From the NCBI GenBank assembly GCA_050084985.1, contig JBITNC010000002.1:7812001-7876000 (forward strand): 64,000 bases of DNA. The letters are read 5' to 3'. A program made the position numbers and the translations under genes. The notes below the pieces were generated by a model. The model was given only the letters and a program-made list of their open reading frames with translations. It did no database searches and was not told the DNA's origin. Position 1 is the first letter of the stretch; every line of letters begins with the position of its first letter. Below are positions 1-12,800 of this stretch, in pieces. Source of the DNA: Nageia nagi (Eukaryota; Pinophyta).

Positions 1-311
1 TCAATAGCAGGTATAATGCCATTGATGAGTAAATAAAGGAGATTTCCCTTTAAAAGGGCATTTATAGGTTTGAATTTTTAGTGATACAAGTCTGTAGGAG
101 TTGAAGACATGCTGAAGAATGTAGATATTAGTGTGTATTTGTATTTTGTGGAAAGCAAAATCTGCATTACATGGTTTAGCCACCCACAAATTTTGGTAGA
201 GGTCCTTAAATTTTGGTGGACACTCATGATGTTTTTGATTGTATGATCAAACCATACATCTTATCATGGAATATGATAATTTTAGGTTACCAAATATAAG
301 GTTTTTCTCAA
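1..311. other. Unannotated AT-rich intergenic DNA
   Basis: No gene or repeat was recognised. A 62-codon open stretch on the minus strand at the left edge has no recognisable domain and is treated as chance. Confidence 0.5.
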
Positions 312-567
312 CAAGTATTGAAACTATTTCACCAAATACAATAAACACTAGTAGTAGTCCAACAAAATGAGTTCAGCTTTTCCAACATCTTCAAAGAATG
401 CACCAAACTGAGAAATTTGCAAAAGGATTTATACATACATCAAAGACTCTTTAAAATAAATAAAAAATTTATCAAATGTTATGGTTATTAGTACTTTGTT
501 AGATATATATGCAAAATATAAAATCATGGAGAAGACAAATGAATTATTTGATAAGATCAATGATTGA
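312..567 (+). pseudogene. Pentatricopeptide-repeat (PPR) gene fragment
   Basis: Conceptual translation gives pieces typical of plant PLS-class PPR proteins, which bind organellar RNA. The first piece (about 312-455) reads VLKLFHQIQ, then QNEFSFSNIFKECTKLRNL, then IHQR, which fits the usual pattern of a helix pair ending before an 'IHG'-type segment. After a frame change, about 480-567 reads VISTLLDIYAKYKIMEKTN followed by ELFDKIND, matching the 'LVDMYAKCG...LFDKM' part of the motif. There are in-frame stops and at least one frameshift, so this is a dead fragment of one to two repeats with no start, targeting peptide or C-terminal domain. It is related in sequence to the PPR fragment at 13838-14480. 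The family call is secure; the parent gene is unknown. Confidence 0.72.
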
Positions 568-2258
568 AACCCTCATTCTTGTATATTTGATACTATACAT
601 GATGTATAAAACATCATGTATACCATGAAATAATTAACACACAAATTTTGATATATGATGCAAGGAATGACATTTTAATTATCGCATTGGTTGATAATTT
701 TTTGACAGTACCCTTAGCATCAATTGATGCATAATGATTTTGATAATTTAAAAAAAAAAATAACATTGTGGTTTGATGCTTTGTGTGATGAAAAATTGCT
801 TAAATGTAGTAGTGAAGGTTTATCTACATGTGGGAAGATGTAGGATCAAGTATGATTCATCCAAGATCCAATGGTTTGTTTCCCATGGTGCCCTAATTTT
901 TCCATTTTTTCTTTAAGTTGTTTTGTTTGTAGGATTGCTAGTGATTATGTGTTGAATGTCAGCAATTGGATCATATCATTAATGACTATATTCGATCACC
1001 AATGATTAGAAGGGTTTGATAAACTTTATTATTTGTTTGAATTTGTATTTCCTTCTTTCTTTTATCGAAAGAAGGGTCATTTTTAGGTATCTACACCTTG
1101 ACTACATAATGATACACTTTTCCTTAAAGGGAGTCTTGCATATATGGATAACTATCTCCACTATTATTGTTGATACTAAAAATTTATTTATTTTGATTAA
1201 TTTAATATAAACTATAATAAATAAAAAGGTTAAATAAATGACTAAAAAATAGATGATTTTCATACACTAGATCTAGCTCTTGACCTAATCAAATTTGAAT
1301 ATAAATGACTATAAACTTAACATAATTAACCTATATTATATCAATCATAATCGAAAGCTAGCCTTCGTAGGATCTAAATGACCCTAAATTTGAACATACT
1401 TTATTATCAATCATAGTAAGCTAATGAACTATATGATATCATCATAAAGTAATACATTAGTATATGTTTATCAATCCTTATATCCTTCAAATTCATGTTT
1501 TTCATTAGAATTCCTTTCCAAGGTTATCAAACCCAACTACGATACTATGAATGAGGAATATGGTAATCACTTAGGAAATAAATATAGACTTGATAGGTGG
1601 TATCAAGAGATACAAAGCATAGAATGTAGTATAATATATCAAGCTCTAGATATGACCAATGTCACATGCTTCTTCCCTTAAAAATATGAGAGATTCCACC
1701 ATCATCAAATATGCTTCTTTACAAGTGCTCCTTGGTCTTATTTCTAAAATGATAGAAAAGAGTGAATTCGTGATTTATTCCAAAAATATAGAAAAATCAA
1801 AAATAAAGTACATTGTACTTATATATCTAAAATATAATTTTTAATTTAATAAAAATAAAATTTAGATGTTAACAATTATTATATGACTTATTGCATGTTT
1901 AATTATTCTCATATAATTTATTGCATCTACTATTCAGATATGGTATATTGTATCCACTATTATCATATAGATTATTATTTTTACTATTATTACATGCCTT
2001 AATTTAAAAAATATAATATGCTTTTTTATTGAAAAATAAAAAATAACTTGACTATCTTCTACCTTCATTGTCTAGTAATTAGCCACCCACCCTCCCTCCT
2101 TAGGACTAGTGACTTCGGTGATCAACTTACTACCTTGGTGTACACTAGTTTAATTATATAATATGACTAGCCCCATTACATAAAATTACACTAAATGATA
2201 TCATATTTTATGTTATTACATTTTGAAGATTGAGGTTTTAACCCATAAAAGTTTTGGT

Positions 2259-2260
<2 letters not shown>
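568..2260. other. Intergenic DNA without recognised genes
   Basis: AT-rich sequence. Short open frames at 1016-1210 and 1659-1844 have no recognisable domain and no supporting context. A short inverted repeat (CATGATGT ... ACATCATG) lies near 597-620. Nothing else could be supported. Confidence 0.5.

Positions 2261-2343
<83 letters not shown>
2261..2343. repeat. (AT)n microsatellite
   Basis: About 83 bp of uninterrupted AT dinucleotides. It is one of four long AT runs in the window, and its length is likely to be polymorphic. Confidence 0.97.
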
Positions 2344-2345
<2 letters not shown>

Positions 2346-2999
2346 TATGCTTTAAAATCATCTATCACATATCCTTTTTAAAAGTTGAGATTTATCTTAC
2401 ATATATTATGTAAATAATGTTATTATCCAAAAGATATTATCTACATCAAATATTGTGTCTTTCAAATATATTGATTACATTCTCTTTTCAAGATATTCAT
2501 AATAAAGATTGTATCTCTTACCATACAAGAAAATGCTCCAATCCACATAATATCATTTCAAAATGTTATCATGATAAAATAAAGTTCTATTGTGCCATTA
2601 TTCTAATGACCATCCAAACTAACAATATGTATCATTGGTTATATCATCTTTTACAACAATGTCTATTTATCCCATGCACTCTTTTAGTCTACATTACATG
2701 TATGAATACCTATTGATCTTTTTATATCCTTCCCTTCTCTTATAATTATCCATAGTTCATTGAAGATATACATTTTAAGCTTTAAAAAAAATGAAGAGGG
2801 ATGAGTATGTTGGTAGTGAAAACTCTTCCAAGGGCATTTCAAACCTTTATTTACTAACATATTGATACATTATTCATTATTCCATAACCTCATATATTAT
2901 TTTTTAATACATATGACATTATCTCCTTATTTACATGATAAAATGGTTAGCCTTTATGTTGCAAGAAAATGAGGTTTATCAGCATATGGGTGTTCTAAT
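2344..2999. other. Intergenic DNA left of element 1
   Basis: No gene recognised. An open frame of 99 codons (2417-2716, +) is Ile/Cys/His-rich, shows no known motif and is regarded as chance in AT-rich DNA. Confidence 0.5.
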
Positions 3000-3004
3000 C
3001 CACT
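3000..3004. repeat. Target-site duplication of element 1, left copy
   Basis: CCACT directly abuts the left LTR. The right flank (15988-15992) is CCATT. Four of five bases match and the difference is a transition, as expected of an aged 5-bp duplication. Confidence 0.75.
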
Positions 3005-4007
3005 TGTGATCATGAAAAACAACCCTATGCACAGACAAAGACAAACCAGATTTAAAACAAAATACTAATTTTATTATTCTCCATGAAAACCTCAATAGTT
3101 GTGTGAACAAATATATTGCTTTTTGAATTTTATAATAGTTTTTGGGAGTCTTTTACAGAGATCTTATGCCCTGCATAAGATGATCTTTATAACAATGATT
3201 TAAATCTAATATTCTGGGTTGAATTCTGATCCTTTTATCTAAAGAGAGTGCACCAGCCATGCTTCAACATTCTTTGTTCTATCTTTAATGTCTTTGGACT
3301 CTGCAAACACACTAAAATACAAAGTATCACACCATACCTGTTCATATATTAATCATGCAACATAGAATAATTATTCTATAACTGAAAAATAAGGAAATAA
3401 TTCATAGAACATATGCATCTTTATACTATCAAAATCGCAGCAACATTCTATCGAAAATCATAGTAACATTCTATCAAAATCGTAGCAGCATTTCCTTACT
3501 CCAAAAATGGGTCCCCTTGTTCATATACAGAGCTTATATTTATAAGCTCAACAGTTTGTTATTCATTTGTTTTACCGTCACAAGATTCCAGGTAACATCC
3601 CGTACGAATTTTTGAGGTGTTATTATCTCAAATCTGCATCCATAATTCTAAATTACGCATGCTAGGCTATTCTAGGCTTAGATTTGTCTATTTCTGAATT
3701 ATTCAAGGATCGTTAATGATCGTATTGGATCGTCAACGATCGTAGTGGATCATCAACGATTTTTCCACAATTTTTATAATAATATTAAAGTGATCACCAA
3801 ATGGTCATTTTTTAATGAAAAGGGGTCATATGACCACTCGTTTTGTATCTACTCAAAAAGATCTATCCAATAATGAAGTTTTCAAGCTTGTTTGAGGCCT
3901 ATATAAAGAGTTATGATTATTTTAATATGATATATGTTAAAAAGATACTTATTTTATTTATTTATATGTTGTTAAACTAGATGTAGGGTTTATTTTGTGT
4001 GTCTACA
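3005..4007 (-). repeat. Element 1 3' LTR (1,003 bp)
   Basis: This is a direct copy of 14946-15987. On the minus strand it begins TGTAGACACAC and ends ATGATCACA. It is 39 bp shorter than the other LTR, mainly because an array of about 20-bp GATCGT-type units near 3705-3765 has roughly two fewer units. A TATAAATA box lies on the minus strand at 3537-3544 inside the near-palindrome AGCTTATA-TT-TATAAGCT. Confidence 0.95.
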
Positions 4008-4021
4008 TTTTGCCCCTTTTT
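4008..4021 (-). promoter_or_regulatory. Element 1 polypurine tract
   Basis: In element orientation AAAAAGGGGCAAAA immediately precedes the TG of the 3' LTR. This is the usual position and composition of the plus-strand primer of LTR retrotransposons. Confidence 0.8.
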
Positions 4022-4546
4022 GAATTATCAACCGAAGATGAGGTTGATAGTTTCAAAAAATGTAGAATGAGAAGCTTTGTTGTTTGATTATATGTTGCTA
4101 ATTTTCTATGATATAAGTTTTTGACTCAATTTCTTAGATGAATCAACATTTTGATTTATCAAATTATGATAAAATGTGTTTCCACTTAACATTTGATATA
4201 ATTTTGAAAACAAATTTGAATATACTTCAGAAGTGATTGTTTTTGGTATGACAATGTGTTGAGCTTGTGTGACAGTTGCATGATATTTCTATTATGTCAT
4301 TTTGCATGTCTAAGCACACATGTACCATATAAGTCCTCTTTAGTATATGAGTTTGATGGTGTTGTCCTTTGTCCCGACAACGGGGTTTCAAGATGATATC
4401 TTGTAACAATGATATATCACATTTTATTTCCTTTGATATTTGTAAATGTTAATGATATTTTTAAGAAATATCATCAAAATCTTTTTCATATAAAGCTTAA
4501 GATCTTTTAGTAGGATATAATTATAGCTTCTCTGAATCAAAATTTA

Positions 4547-4556
<10 letters not shown>

Positions 4557-4599
<43 letters not shown>
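4557..4599. repeat. (AT)n microsatellite
   Basis: About 43 bp of AT dinucleotides inside the non-coding half of element 1. Confidence 0.95.
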
Positions 4600-4600
<1 letters not shown>

Positions 4601-4619
4601 CATCATCTGGTGTTGTCAT

Positions 4620-7110
4620 GAGGATATTCCTTGCCATGACTAAATATGATTTTTTAACTTTTGCAATTGATACATTTTGAAAATGATATTGTAATACATC
4701 AAAAATACACGTGTCAATCTCCATATTATGTGTTGTTTATGCTAGTTGCATGACAAGACTCTAATTTGTCTCTGCATACCGAAGCGAGTATGTGATGGTA
4801 AGCTTATTTGATGTATACAATTTTGAGATAGTGATGTTGTATATCAAAACTTCACTTGTTTTTATCTCCATATTGTGTGCTATTTATGACGGTTGCATGA
4901 CAAGACTCTAGTTTGTCTATGCATGCTGAAGCGAGTATGTGATAGGAAGCTTGTTTTATATATACAAATCATCTTTCACTTTTCTCTGCTTTTGACCTAG
5001 CAGAATGGGTTTCATGATGATCTTTTACATCTTGTGTTTGTTTTGCCATCTGAGCTCAGACTTAGTCTGATCTTTTCTTCTTTTTTTTTGACTTAGTCAG
5101 GGATCGTTGACGATCTTTTAGGATGGTTGACGACCGTTAAAGTGATTGTCATCGATTTATATAGTAAATACTATTTTTATAATAGTATATTTTGATATAA
5201 ATATCTTAGTTTCTTGTATTTAGACTTGTTGTGATGGCAATTTTAATTATTTTACCCTAGTAAGTTTACTCAATACTAGTCCTTCATGTGCCGATGTGTT
5301 TGGTAGTCATGTGACATTGGAGCATTCTTCTAGGTGAAAAATAATATAATTTATAATTTGTTCACTTTCATCTTAGTGAACGAAGCTTCTAATTTTGTCT
5401 ATACACAAATAAATTTTAAGATATTTAAAAAAAATACTTCATATTATATATTTTCAAATGAGATAATTCGTTGACGATCTGTGTGAAATCGTTGATGACT
5501 ACATAACGATCACCGACGATCCATGACGCGAGGGGTTTTTTAAAAGAGATGTAGCCATGTTCTTGCTATGTGATCATGGGCTTACTTTGATTGTGGTGCT
5601 AATCTTAGCATTATGGCCCCTTTTGATCTGACTAATGATGTCAGTGATGATGATGATAGACTGTTCAAAAAACTAATCCATATTAGCTAGTGAACAAGTA
5701 AGATGAATATACGAGTGATTCTAACCTTATTGTTTCAATCATTTATAGGTGAACATAAGGTTTGATTTTAGGTCATGGGAAATTGTATTTACCTCAATTA
5801 TCCAAGTATGATTTCTGGAGCTTTGCAATTGAAATATTTTGAACACACGTTGGTTGTACACCAAACAAGTACTAAAGGCTTGTTTCCATATATCATTACA
5901 TGGGTGTCTTGTGTTTACCCCGAGGAAATGTATGGAGCCGAGTCAGGTATATGACATGAAGTCCCCTTTGTGTGCACTAATTTAAATTTTGATTATTATG
6001 TTTTACTATAGAAAGGTAGGTTTTGCAAAAATCACTAGAATCATGCTTTTTGATGATTAAGGTTTCTTGAATACATGTAACAATAAGTGATAACTAAACA
6101 TGCATAACATGACATATGATTTGAACTAGGAAGTTCATGATTCATTGTAAGATCATAAACAATCAATGGTGTTTGTCCTATCAAGGATTCATGATGAAAT
6201 TGTTTATGATCAAGTTTGCATGTTTAATTGGTTATCTTCTTCATGTTTTGACTTATTCCCATGAGTACATATCTGTGATGTATGAATATGACGAATGGTT
6301 GACACTTGTGTGTAATCACATATGATTTTTTCATAAACGTAAATTCATATGTGATACATGATTTTTATCTTGCATTGTTGTCATGAATGCATTTAGTATA
6401 TAATGGATTGCTCAATGTTCCACTCATGTTTTTGTAAATGTTGTAACATAGCGACAATGATGAGATGTTTTATTGTTGTATATGCTTGGTGTTTCTTTCA
6501 TGATTAGCTCCATTTTACCTAGTTGTAGGACCTTTTTGTTATTTATTTTTTTTTTTTAACTACAAACATTTTTTTTTTTAATGGCATGATGTGATGAGCA
6601 AACATATTCATGTATCTTAAGAAGATACAAACAAACTAATATGTTATCATTGTAGAACTACACAAATACCACTAGACTCATAAGTAGGTGATAATATACT
6701 TGAGGTTGGTAAGTGGTTAAGTCAAGACTTATACACTTGAGTTTATCAACTTATATATGAATATTTTAAATCTTGATTTTTGTTGGTTGATGGTAGAGAC
6801 AAATGATTTGCTTTGGGTCATGGACAATCATATTTGCCTCAAATTATGATCAAACATAAACTTTTTGAATTTTTGCAATCAAAGTATTTTGAAAATAAGT
6901 TCTACATTTTACTAAGTACTCATGATTGTCTACAAAATGCTATTTCATGGAACACTGTATTCCATAGGCTCTATGCCATTAGCATGTATGTGACGTGGAG
7001 TCCTTTCAAAGTAGATAACATTTTAATGTTTGATAATTCTGCTATTTTCTCTAGCAGAATGGGTTTCATTATCATTTCTTGCAAAAATCATTAGAAAAAT
7101 GTTTTTTCAT
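4620..7110. repeat. Three degenerate copies of a 0.3-0.4 kb module
   Basis: The copies are about 4620-5030, 5765-6060 and 6813-7110. All contain a core resembling 'TTTGCAAT...ATTTTGAA'. Copies 2 and 3 share 'GGTCATGG...TTGCCTCAA', 'TGACATGAAGTCC/TGACGTGGAGTCC' and 'GCAAAAATCA(C/T)TAGAA'. Copies 1 and 3 share the exact 19-mer CTAGCAGAATGGGTTTCAT (4997 and 7051). Further worn traces occur near 4130-4300. The copies are too diverged to be recent. Confidence 0.65.
4716..4960. repeat. 148-bp-period tandem duplication
   Basis: Two copies of about 90 bp begin near 4716 and 4864. Both contain 'TTGCATGACAAGACTCTA(A/G)TTTGTCT' and 'GAAGCGAGTATGTGAT'. They lie inside the first copy of the larger module. 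Confidence 0.8.
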
Positions 7111-7839
7111 GATTGGGGTTTTTTGTTGAACAAGACTTGAAAACAAGACAAATGCATTCTACCTCATTTATCGAGATGGTGATACAAAATCAAGTTTGCT
7201 ACAAAGATCGTCATAATGATAGATGATATATATTATGTATTTTATTATTAATTCTTAATAAATTTAAAAGCATGATTATTAAACTTTAATCATGAACTTA
7301 CTTTGATGTACCACACATTGATGGTGTATCTCTAAGTTCGAATAAGTACTTCGATTATTGTTATTAGTTTTATTGTTATTTCAATCATCGATGTTGATTT
7401 TAATTTTTTTTTTTTTAAATATGTTTTATATTTTTATGGATTTTATATTGATATACCTAATCAAGTACTTATGATGAATAAAATAATCGTAATTGCCCCA
7501 TCAAAGATTTCAGGATGGAATTGTTTATAATTTGATATCATCAAAGATTCATGATGAGGAATATGACAATAACAATTATCCCATCAAAGACGTATGGGAT
7601 TATTATTGTATTTTTATTTTTTAAATTTTTATTTTGATATTATTAAATATCTTCAAATTTAAGGATAATGATTTGAAAAATTGTAGTATTAGATTGTATC
7701 ATTTACCAAACTTGGCTATTAATACTTTTTATTTTATGATAACATGTACAAAGGATATGGAACAAGATGTAACACACATTCAATTTATGGGTAGATGATG
7801 ATGAATGGAAAGGGAAGAAGAACATCAACTTTTAATTCA

Positions 7840-8090
7840 AAAGGAAGAGCAATTTCTTACTCTCGATCCCAAGGAATAATGGAAGCTATAAAATTTAACA
7901 ATGTTCTAGGGTTGACTTTTATCAATCTATTAAGGGCAATTTCTTGCTTAAACTTGTAGATAAGAATAGAAGCAAAAGGTTTTAACAACAACAATGTTGA
8001 CTCCCATATTAATGGGGAGAGCAATTACTCGCTCTTTTTCTCAAATAATATGGAAGCACCTCCAATTTAACATTCGATAAAGATAGATTA
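7840..8090. repeat. Degenerate 87-bp tandem array, three units
   Basis: The unit signature, a short dyad like GAGCAATTTCTTACTC, recurs at about 7846, 7933 and 8019, so the spacing is 86-87 bp. Each unit also carries a 'GGAAGC...TTTAACAA' segment. The dyad could form a small hairpin in each unit. Confidence 0.65.
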
Positions 8091-8596
8091 GGAAATATAT
8101 GGATGTTAGATAATAAAATATGAAAGTTGGTATAGTATAACGTGTATGGGGGGATGGTGGATGTTAATATGAAAATAGTATAACAAATGAATGGACATAG
8201 GATGTATTGAGTATTTAGAGAGATAAACTAATCAACTCATCAAGGCATTGATAAATATAAGTGTAATATTAATTACTATGTAATAATAAATAGTATGGGA
8301 TGGAGGCATGGGATGATGAATAAATGTAATGATCATAATATTCAAGTTGACCATATTAACCAATCACCATTAGATTTTTTCTTCTTTAGATGATATGAAA
8401 CAAATTCATGGTGTTCTCAAAATTATCATAGACTCATGTGTGTGCAATGATGTTTATTTCCATCTCTAGACAATCTCAAACTAAATGTCACAAGAGCATA
8501 AAATATATAAGCTAGTTCATCCATATGAAACGTATAGAGGTCCATAGGAAAGAAGGTCGCTAACCAATATGGACATGTCGCCACTTGTAAGGTATG

Positions 8597-8700
8597 CCCC
8601 ATTGCCAGACAGGCATCCATAGCCCCAATGAGGATTAACCACTCGATCCCACTACAACCTTGCTCTACTACCAGTCAGGCGTCCATAGCCCCGGTAGAGG
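8597..8700. other. Duplicated hairpin with conserved loop and different stems
   Basis: Two units, 8597-8633 and 8663-8699, share a 20-nt loop-side sequence (18 of 20 positions; 8607-8626 and 8673-8692) containing TCCATAGCCCC. Unit 1 pairs CCCCATTG (8597-8604) with CAATGAGG (8626-8633), with one mismatch. Unit 2 pairs CTCTACT (8663-8669) with GGTAGAG (8693-8699), including one G-T pair. The stem sequences differ between units but complementarity is kept. The fold was judged by eye only. Confidence 0.5.
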
Positions 8701-9356
8701 ATATTGTAATCACCCAAGAATCATTGATATGATGTAGTAATAATTTTTTTTTTTAATTTTTTTTTTTTGACTTTTGATTTTTTTTTTGTCATCTCTTTTC
8801 ACCTCTTTTTTTTTAACTATCAAATGATTCTTGGGTTCGAGATAAAGCGAATAATAGGATGAACATGCAATACTTTTGCTCGAAATCATGCTCTTGTAAC
8901 ACCTCATTCTTGACTATTTTAAGATTATTTAAATGTGAAGATGTGTATGAGTCTGTAATAACCTTAAGTGTATCATAGTCATGTTTGTTTATCATCCAAA
9001 GTTTCAAAAATTTCATGATGAAGGTTGGTAAAGTCAATAAGAATATTAATTTCATAAACTATTTCTTTTACAATAAGTATTAAACATATTTGTATAATGT
9101 ATGGAAGTGATCATTGATAATGTATAGTATATATGCCTTGATGAATTGTTAGAATATAATCTGATACTCAAATATTCCAACATAATGGGGGATGAATATG
9201 AGGTGGAAAAAGGGGAAGACATAAAAGTGCAATAAACATGTTATAACCTATTTCAAAATTAGATATGATCATTTTAGTTTTTAATCATATTTTGATGTTT
9301 GTGTGATTTCTAAATCATGTTTTGATGATTTTTTTTTAATAAAAATAAAATGATTT

Positions 9357-9380
9357 ATATATATATATATATATATATAT
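9357..9380. repeat. (AT)n microsatellite
   Basis: About 24 bp of AT dinucleotides, followed directly by a pair of degenerate 57-bp units (9381-9437 and 9438-9500) that share 'GATG(G)GGG' and 'CCCCAATGTGA'. Confidence 0.9.
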
Positions 9381-9801
9381 GATGGAGGGCAATTACCCCA
9401 ATGTGATCTATGTAAAACATGAGGAGATCAAAAGTAAGATGGGGGATGACTGCCCCAATGTGAACGATGTGAAGAAGATTGAATGTCCTGATGCAAATAA
9501 CATAATTCATCATTATTTAATTGTGTGGAATGTATGTATGTATTTTGTAGATGATGTAAATTGTTATCTATTAATACTTCAAATCATCTATCATCCATCA
9601 AATCATGAAAGGCATGATTTAATTGGTGGCAATGTTTAGTATCATGCCCCAATTGATGATGATAAACATGATGTCCATAGTTATTGTATTTTATTGACTT
9701 AGGCTTTAGGTTTCCTTTCATTATATGATCTACCACTCTCTTAGGTCATTTCAATGATTGCATTCCATCGATGTAATCATTTTTGGATTTTAATTTCCAT
9801 C

Positions 9802-12800
9802 TCATATCTTTATGATTATGCCCTTGCCTAGCAGAGATGGATGATGATTTCCCTTTGACTTTTGCATAGGAGGTTTCATTTTTGATGATTTTGTAATATT
9901 ATAATGTGAGTATGGATTTTCATCTCTTCGTACACAATGGAGTACTCCCTCATGAATGTATTTTAGACAACCATGAAATGTAGATGGGACACATTCCATT
10001 TCTTGAATCCATGGTCTACCTAAAAGAATATTATATTGTTTGATGTTTCCTTTGATGATATATAATGATGTTTGTATCATCTTACATCCAATGGTGATGG
10101 GTAACACTATCGACCCTATTGTTGAACATAAGGCATTATTAAATGCTTTTATTTGTAATGATGGTAAAGAAATATGAGAGAAAGGAAGATTCAATTTGTG
10201 ATATGCCAATGTAGATATGATATTGACATCTGACCCTTCATCTATTAATATCCTCTTAACAATTTTACCATTTACTTTACTGATGACATGGAGAGGTGGA
10301 TCTAACCCTTGAGGTCCCTTGTTTGGTTGTCTCTCATGTTCATAAAAAGAAATTATAGGCTGATGTATCAATGGAGGAACTTGCTTTTTGAATTTTTGAT
10401 TATATTATATATCAATTTGTTTTTCTTGTATATTTTGAGTTCTAATATCAACTCCAACTATTCCTATAATAGGTTGATTACTTGGATTCCAAGTGGGTGT
10501 CACTTGATTTTAATTAGGTACAATAGATACTGTATTTACTTGATATGAAGGAAGTGAGTCTTGATAATTTTTTAAATTTTGATTTGAAATAGAAGTATGA
10601 TCTTCAACTTCCTAGTTATTATCTTTGATTGAATTTTGAGTTCTATTTCTCAATGCTAGACAATTTTTCATACTATGACCTCTTTGATGGTGATAATTAC
10701 AATACTCATTTTTGTTATATTTTTCTTTCCTTGTAATTTTTATTTCACCAAATTCAATCTTGACCTTCTCAATTATAACTGCTTGAGCAATAACTTCTTT
10801 GAGAGTATTATATTGTTGGATTTGTAATATACTAGCTATAGGCCTTAAACAATTTTGACTGAATAATTTAACTAACTCCTCCTGAGGTAAGGTATAGGGC
10901 ATGCCATAGAGTATATCCCTCCATCATGAAACAAAGTCAACAATTGATTCATTCTGAGATTATTTTAGTTTTACAAGATCCATAATAGAAGATTCCTCTT
11001 TGATATAAATCCTAAAATGTTGTAAGAACAAGTTTGCCAATTGAGGAAATGAATAAATACTATGTCGTGGTAAATTATTATACCATTCCAAGGCTTGGGC
11101 TGCAAGCGTCATGGGGAACAAACGTATCATCAAGTCCTCATCGTTATAAATTACATAATTTGAAAACTTAAACCACCTTAAATATTCCTTAGGATCCTTA
11201 TTTCCTATAAAAGGAATTATCTTAGGTATTTCAAAGTTGTAAGGTAACTTCTTCTTAGGGACACTTGGATGGATGGGTTCATTGCAAATATTGTTATATG
11301 TTAACTTCTTGAATCATGATATGTTCATTTCTTTATTCATGAAATCCTCTAATTTATTATCTATCCAACTACCCTGAGGATGTTTTCAGTATCTTCTATG
11401 ATTGGTGTTTCTTTTTGACTTCAGGTTTGAATTATAAAATTCATCATCAGAAAGAGATCTTGACAATAGTGATGAAGATGGTAATGATGGAAGATTAGAA
11501 GGTAAATGATGTCCTTGCATTGGATTTCTAAAAGTTGTAGATGGTTGTACTTTATTTTGTTGAGACTTCTCGTGAAGTAACCAACTATCTCGAACTTCTT
11601 GTTTTACCTTATCAAAAATTTGTCGTTGTTTATCAAGCTCTTGCTTTTCTTTTTCTTTGAGTTCTATATTCTTTTCCTTAAGTTTGGATTCCTCTTTTAA
11701 CTTATGTTTAACATCTTCATATATTTTACTAAAGTTTATAGTTTTTTCATAATCTCTCTCTATGTGTTTTCTCTTTGCCTCCAACTCCGCAAAAGAGGGT
11801 ATCTCTCCTACCCTGAATTGTTTAGCTAAAGCTTTTCTACATTTTTCTTGCAATGAGGGTTTCTCATAGGAATAAGGATCATAGAAGAATTTTTTTGAGA
11901 TCTTACATTGAGGAGTTGTTTGTGAGGTTCTTACTGAATACAAGGTCATTCTATCAAAATCTTCCATACAAGACCTAGCCCTATGAAGTGTTTTTTGATA
12001 GGTGGGGTCAGTTATCCTAGCTTATGAAAAGGTGCTTTGAGGTTGATAATCTAAACTCTCAAGAGGCAATTCTCTTTGTTGATTAGAGTAAGAGTCTTTA
12101 TATCCCCATACTTGGTAATTAAGAGGTGATGATAATTACACCCAAGCTTGACTCTTTTGGTTTGCATAAGTTTTTACATCATGCTTTTGCCTCATCTCTT
12201 CTTGTCTCATTTTGTTGAAGAATTTCCCATGTTGGTTGTGAGAAATACATGCTTGTTGTTCATGGGATTTTTCTTGAAAATTATCTTTAATTGTTTGGAC
12301 CTGAAGAGGGGTATCAAGTGTATCCTCATTACACTTCTCCTTATTAAAATGTGTTTCAGCATCACCACTATGATATGTTATTTTTCTATATGGTTTTTCT
12401 TTCACAAGCTTATATATGTTAGTCTTAGAAATTTCTTTTTCCAATTGGAACTCCTTTGGTTCAACAAGACAATCTAAGAACTTTTTTATATGTAATTCTT
12501 CAATTTTTTCTCGTGGTGAGCATAAAGAAGTTGTATTACCCAGCTTAGAAGTATCATGAGATATATGAAACTCAATCGAAGGTTTTATAGTTTCAATAGG
12601 AGAAGGAGAATTAGATTGTGATTCTATAGAATATTCAAAAAGGTCCTCAAGATTTATTTCAAGCTCCTCATCTTCAATATCATATTCATTCCAAAGCGGG
12701 GGTGAGGATGTCAAAGTGTCAAGCTTTTGGAGGTCATAAGATTTAGTAAAAGATCTTGTGTCATAATCCTTAGCATTGATATTTGCTTCATCCCTCGATA

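Larger units (their letters stand above)
4022..9801 (-). other. Element 1 non-coding 3' half, where pol is missing
   Basis: About 5.8 kb between the protease region and the polypurine tract. Open frames here are short and show no RT, RNase H or integrase motifs in my reading. Instead the region is built from degenerate repeats: three copies of a 0.3-0.4-kb module, a 148-bp duplication, an 87-bp array, a duplicated hairpin, and (AT)n and poly-T runs. It may be filler that keeps genome length packageable, or may contain RNA signals; neither can be shown from sequence alone. Confidence 0.7.

Noticed and set aside
955-1095. Possible LTR end (GGTATCTACA) left of element 1
   Set aside because: Only a short terminal resemblance to the element 1 LTR; no extended similarity or partner.
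2417-2716. 99-codon + frame as a host gene
   Set aside because: No recognisable domain, composition typical of AT-rich chance frames, and no nearby promoter or homologous context.
12148-12477. 109-codon + frame
   Set aside because: Antisense shadow of the element 1 polyprotein frame.
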